Source of the DNA: Pyxicephalus adspersus
Lineage: Eukaryota > Chordata > Amphibia > Anura > Pyxicephalidae
NCBI RefSeq assembly: GCF_032062135.1
Contig: NC_092861.1
Location: 143,545,802 to 143,609,801 of the forward strand
DNA length: 64,000 nt
Direction of reading: 5' to 3'
Of this stretch, positions 60,595 through 64,000 are shown piece by piece. The translations under genes and the position numbers were made by a program. The number at the start of each line of letters is the position of its first letter. Position 1 is the stretch's first letter. The notes under the pieces were generated by a model. That model searched no databases and was not told where the DNA came from. It saw only the letters and a list, made by a program, of their open reading frames with translations.

Positions 60595-61090
60595 TTGTGA
60601 TAATGGTTTGGTGAAGGCCCTTTTCTCTACCACCATGACTGGACCACTGCTTGCAAGCCAGGTCTTCATATCCAACATCAGCACCTGACCTTACAAATTC
60701 TCTTTTTGGCTAAATGGGCACAAACACCCACAGACACAGTCCAAAATCTAGTGGAAAGAACTGTGGGGGCTGTGATAGCCTGGACCTCAACCTAACAGAT
60801 ATCTTTGGGATCAATTAGAAATGCAGACCAGCTATTACACAAACACAAGGACCATACAGATGCTCTTTTAGCTGAATGGGAAGAAAAATACTACAAAGAT
60901 AATTCAAAATTTAATTAAAAGCCTTCCCAGAAGAGTGGATGATGTTGTAGCCACAAAAAAGGGAGCAACTCCTTATCAATCCCTGTAGCTTTGGAATGGA
61001 AAATTTCACACCCCATATGGGTATGTTGGACAATTGGCCAACATTGGGCCATAAAGGTACAGTCACCTCATAGTAACTACAGACACTAAA
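60595..61090 (+). pseudogene. Tc1/mariner transposase relic, rearranged
   Basis: At about 60,921-60,977 one frame gives SLPRRVDDVVATKKGATPY, a close relative of the C-terminal motif of Tc1-like transposases. Upstream, tggacctcaacctaacagat and ctttgggatcaattagaaa correspond to the DLNPIEHLWD block, and caacatcagcacctgacctt to the later block. The blocks are out of order and broken by stops, so the copy is dead and probably scrambled or built from two insertions. It is unrelated to usherin. Confidence 0.7.
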
Positions 61091-61691
61091 CACAACAAGT
61101 TTCAATTTTATTCCTTGTGTTACAAATACCATGCAAATATGGGTGAAATATTACAATTCTTTTTCATTTTGCATAAGGAACTGATTAACAAGAGGAAATG
61201 CATTATATGATATTATTTTCCTGTGTCATCAGTAACTATTTTGGAAGTGTAGATTATCTGTCCTAAAACAATTCTAATTAGCATTGATCCTGACACTAAA
61301 AATAATTGTCCTTGACAATCAGGCAGTAGACAAAATATCATTATGAAGCTTTTCTGATGTTGAAAAATGTTGCAGAAACAAGAGAGAGAGATAAATGTGC
61401 CCAAGAGATACAGAAATGATACGTTTCAGGGTATAATATAAGTCAGTAGATAATCATTTATCTAAGAAAATAATAATTTAGACTTTTACTAATAACAATT
61501 AGAAAAAAATGGAGGCTTAGTTTGCTATTAAAAACAATCTAGACTACTTGATCTGCTAAGGTAATTTTTTTGTTTTGATTTTGTTTGTTTGTAATCTATT
61601 TTCATTACTGAGAAAAATGTTTATAATGGTTAGGTTATAAAAAAATACCTTAATAAAGAAATGTAGCCTACCTACCTGTACATATAGTCTA

Positions 61692-61977
61692 CATTAGTGT
61701 TTTTCCGTAGAACCCTAGGGTACCTCCAGATGTTGCTAGGGGTTTCTTGAGCAATTTGTGCCTCTCAGGTCACTTAAGGTGATACCAATGATCTTTTTGG
61801 GTACTTCTAAGGGTGACATTCTTCCCAATGACCAGTAATGTAAGATGCATTCTTCCCACTGACCCCCATACTAATTTATTGTGAGCTGTGCATATATTAT
61901 TTACAGCAGGGGTTCCTTGAGAACTGAAAATTAGTTAAAGGCTCCCCCCATGGAAAAAAGGTCCAGAAGCACTGGTC
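61692..61977 (+). mobile_element. hAT-like repeat, near full copy
   Basis: It contains attagtgtttttccgtag, accctagggtacctccagat, gttgctaggggtttcttgag, ttctaagggtgacattcttc, gtgagctgtgcatatatta and agcaggggttccttgagaac. Confidence 0.65.
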
Positions 61978-62032
61978 ATTGACATGTACTATTACAACTG
62001 TTTTACCTTTTGTCTCCTTACAATTGACACTA

Positions 62033-62214
62033 TTGACCCTTTGGCTATCTGTAGGGTGACATCCTTCCCACTGGCCATCAATGTAAGAAGCTACACTCTC
62101 TACCCTACAGACCACCTGTCAGTGTACTGACCGCCAGATAGTGAAATATCAGACGTGGACATAGTAATTATAGAAGGGGTTCCACCCTGTTAAAAAGGAA
62201 GAGAAAGGCTGCTC
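62033..62214 (+). mobile_element. hAT-like repeat, 3' part
   Basis: It contains ttggctatctgtagggtgac, gtggacatagtaattatag and aaggggttccaccctgtt, ending ggaagagaaaggctgctc. It lies just downstream of a nearly complete copy in the same orientation. Confidence 0.6.
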
Positions 62215-63402
62215 TATATTGAGAACTACATGGGTGGTTTGTTATCATTACTTACAATCCCTGAACTGCAAATTTTGAAAGTAAGCTGAAATTATTTTAT
62301 TATTTCCTTTTCCCTTCTTCTTTACAATATACCAGCCTCTACTGGACACATATATGATACTATAAATACAGTAAATTGAATATACCACAGAAATAGTATG
62401 CAGACTTCATCGTGCATACCCTGAAAGGTCTAAAGGTATATAAGAAAAACGGGGATCGACAGCAATATTTCCCTTACCGGATTTTCCATTCGGTACTCAT
62501 GTGTGAAATTATAACAGTCTGTTTTTTAGACATCAAAATATTGTTTTCCCAGTCCCACTTACTTAGTTTTAGAGTATGAGCAGTCAGAGGATGCAGTACC
62601 AGCCCTATGGTAGAATTTCCTGATACTTTGCTATCTGTCTCTGAACTCTGGTAGCTCTGTCCTTCAGGACCCTTACACTTTCTTAGTTCCCCTACTATAT
62701 TCAAATTTTTGTTTAATTTGGGGAAGAGTGGGGAAAGGTTATAGAACTCAAAATATTTTCCCTTACATCCTGTATGCTCAGGTATACAGAATCTTTTATT
62801 ATATAGTTTTGGTATTATGACACTTTTCATGCTTCTCAACACGTTATCCAAGTGAAATATCCAATTATAGATTACTGTTTAAGATAGATCATAGAATGGG
62901 GAGACCAGAAGGAAAGACTTTGTTCTAACAGGGGGCCCCAATTTTTTTGCTAATAATCCCTTTAATGGGCTGATAAAATATTCTAAATCTCAACACCAGT
63001 GAAGAGTTACTAAGTAAAGAGTTTATATTTTCGTTTTCTATTGTAGTCGATAATCCTGTTTCAGGGATTTCACCTCACTTTTTGTCTTGGTATCTGTGAT
63101 GCATGGAAGGAAGCAGCTGTCACTGGGGCACAAAGTTGCATAAAGTAATCCAAAACTGACAAGGCTTCCCCACATTCCCATTTAAATAAAAAAAGGTTCC
63201 ATTGCTTTCTGTCCTAACAAAAAAGTTGGAAATATCCAAATCACAATAAAATTCTGATAAGAATTCCATCCCTTCCCAATACTGTCTAAAATATCAAAGC
63301 ACTAAAAACTATTATCACCCTACTTTCTTTACTGTATATGGCCCTATTCCAACTAATAGAACAATTAGGTTTAAAACAATAAACACAAGTACAAAAACAT
63401 AC

Positions 63403-63897
63403 CATTTGGTTGCAGAGGTGGTGACCATTGTAAATAAATATCTGTTGAGGATACATTTTTAACAGTCGGTGGTGTTTGACCAACAGGCGGTGCTTGAGCT
63501 GTTACCAGGGTAAGCAGAGGACTTTGGAGACATCCTTCGGAGTTACAGGCTTGAACTGAAAAATTATACCTGGTAAAGGGTGTTAAATTTTCTACTGTCA
63601 CCTTGGTGTCAAGTCCTTGGTAGGCAATAGTAACTTCAGTAGAATTGGTTGAGGTGTACGCCAGTCTGAAAATGTCTATAGGCCCAGAGTCATGTCTGGT
63701 TATTGTCCAGTTTAGAGAGATAGAGAACTGGCCCACAGGGTAATTAAGGCCTAAGTCTATTTCCCCAGATGGTGCTCCAGCTTTTGTTCGAAACACAACC
63801 TTGGCACTGCGAACAGTGCCATGCACGTTCCTGGCATCAACATAATACGTGTATGTGGTATAAGGCCGCAAGAATCCATCTGTAAAGCTCTGAAGAC
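63403..63897 (-). CDS. USH2A: usherin exon e17: end of FN3, full FN3, start of next FN3
   Basis: This 495-bp exon has phase 1 at both ends. The acceptor is ...accttag and the donor is AATG|gtatgt. The 165 codons begin in the last third of an FN3 repeat (LRPYTTYTYYVDARNVHG is the E-F strand signature). A complete FN3 repeat follows at about residues 41-137, with SLNWTI as strand B and LTPFTRYNFSVQACNSEG as strands E-F. The exon ends after strand B of the next repeat (DIYLQWSPPLQPNG). Several N-glycosylation sequons are visible (NST, NLT, NFS, NVS, NWT), as expected for a secreted ectodomain. The acceptor could alternatively be the CAG eight bases further in, but that would change the start phase, so I prefer 63,897. 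The preceding exon is outside the window. Confidence 0.95.
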
Positions 63898-64000
63898 CTA
63901 AGGTAAAAACATAAAAAGGCAGCAACAGGACTTTTTTGTAAAGGTTGTAAATGCTTAAAATAATAGGACGATGGTATGTTATTGCCATGACAAAAGGAGA

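Larger units (their letters stand above)
60325..63402 (-). other. usherin intron e17-e18 (3.1 kb)
   Basis: It contains a rearranged Tc1/mariner relic (60,595-61,090) and two hAT-like repeat copies (61,692-61,977 and 62,033-62,214). The stretch 62,220-63,400 has no feature I can name. Confidence 0.75.
4737..63897 (-). other. USH2A: USH2A (usherin) gene, internal portion of 14 exons
   Basis: Usherin is a very large extracellular and membrane-anchored protein of the photoreceptor periciliary membrane and of hair-cell ankle links. Seen here: 14 exons with AG/GT borders on the minus strand, joined in one open frame of 908 codons, giving FN3 - FN3 - FN3 - FN3 - half FN3 - LamG - LamG - half FN3 - FN3 start. 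The order, and motifs such as WEGCP, GVYIGGLP, GGCMKAI and NCRGND, fit the region of usherin around its two laminin G domains. From memory, human exons 17-30 have the same phases, and nine of the fourteen the same lengths (495, 145, 131, 127, 102, 131, 274, 204, 81). The N-terminal LamGL, laminin N-terminal and EGF-Lam exons, and the later FN3 array, transmembrane and PDZ-binding exons, lie outside the window. No frameshift or internal stop is seen. Confidence 0.96.

Overview
The window is a piece of vertebrate nuclear genome holding one recognisable protein-coding gene, on the minus strand: the middle of USH2A (usherin), the large extracellular protein of photoreceptors and cochlear hair cells that is defective in human Usher syndrome type 2A. 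Fourteen exons lie between 63,897 (5' side) and 4,737 (3' side). They add up to 2,724 coding bases (908 codons), every splice junction joins in phase, and no exon contains a stop or frameshift, so the gene looks intact. Both ends of the gene lie outside the window. From exon lengths and phases I match these exons to human exons 17-30; that numbering is from memory and I use it below as e17-e30.

The protein reads, 5' to 3': end of one fibronectin type III (FN3) repeat, two complete FN3 repeats, another FN3 repeat over e19-e20, then the front half of an FN3 repeat (e21). Two laminin G domains follow (e21 end to e25, then e25 end to e28), then the back half of an FN3 repeat (e28 end plus e29) and the start of the next FN3 (e30). 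The most interesting protein-level reading is that the tandem laminin G pair sits inside one FN3 domain, splitting it.

About 96% of the window is intron. Two introns are very large: e20-e21 (19.1 kb) and e21-e22 (15.5 kb). The introns are packed with interspersed repeats: palindromic hairpin elements, a GC-rich promoter-like element with NRF1-type and CRE-type sites and a splice-donor-like end, V-SINE-like elements with a tRNA-type head, hAT-like 'tttctcaa' elements, a nested-inverted-repeat element, an AC-rich repeat, a Tc1/mariner relic, and a solo LTR with a 5-bp target duplication. There are also several microsatellites and one minisatellite. This repeat set, with the usherin orthologue, suggests an amphibian, most likely a neobatrachian frog; that is inference from remembered repeat types.

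Between the repeats, mainly in the two giant introns, are repeat-poor blocks rich in homeodomain-type ATTA cores and, in two places, CTCF-like motifs. They are candidates for conserved enhancers, but conservation cannot be seen from one sequence. I found no second protein-coding gene, no RNA gene outside SINE heads, no CRISPR array, and nothing that amounts to a new biological system. The best leads are the split FN3 domain, the promoter-like repeat family and the enhancer candidates.
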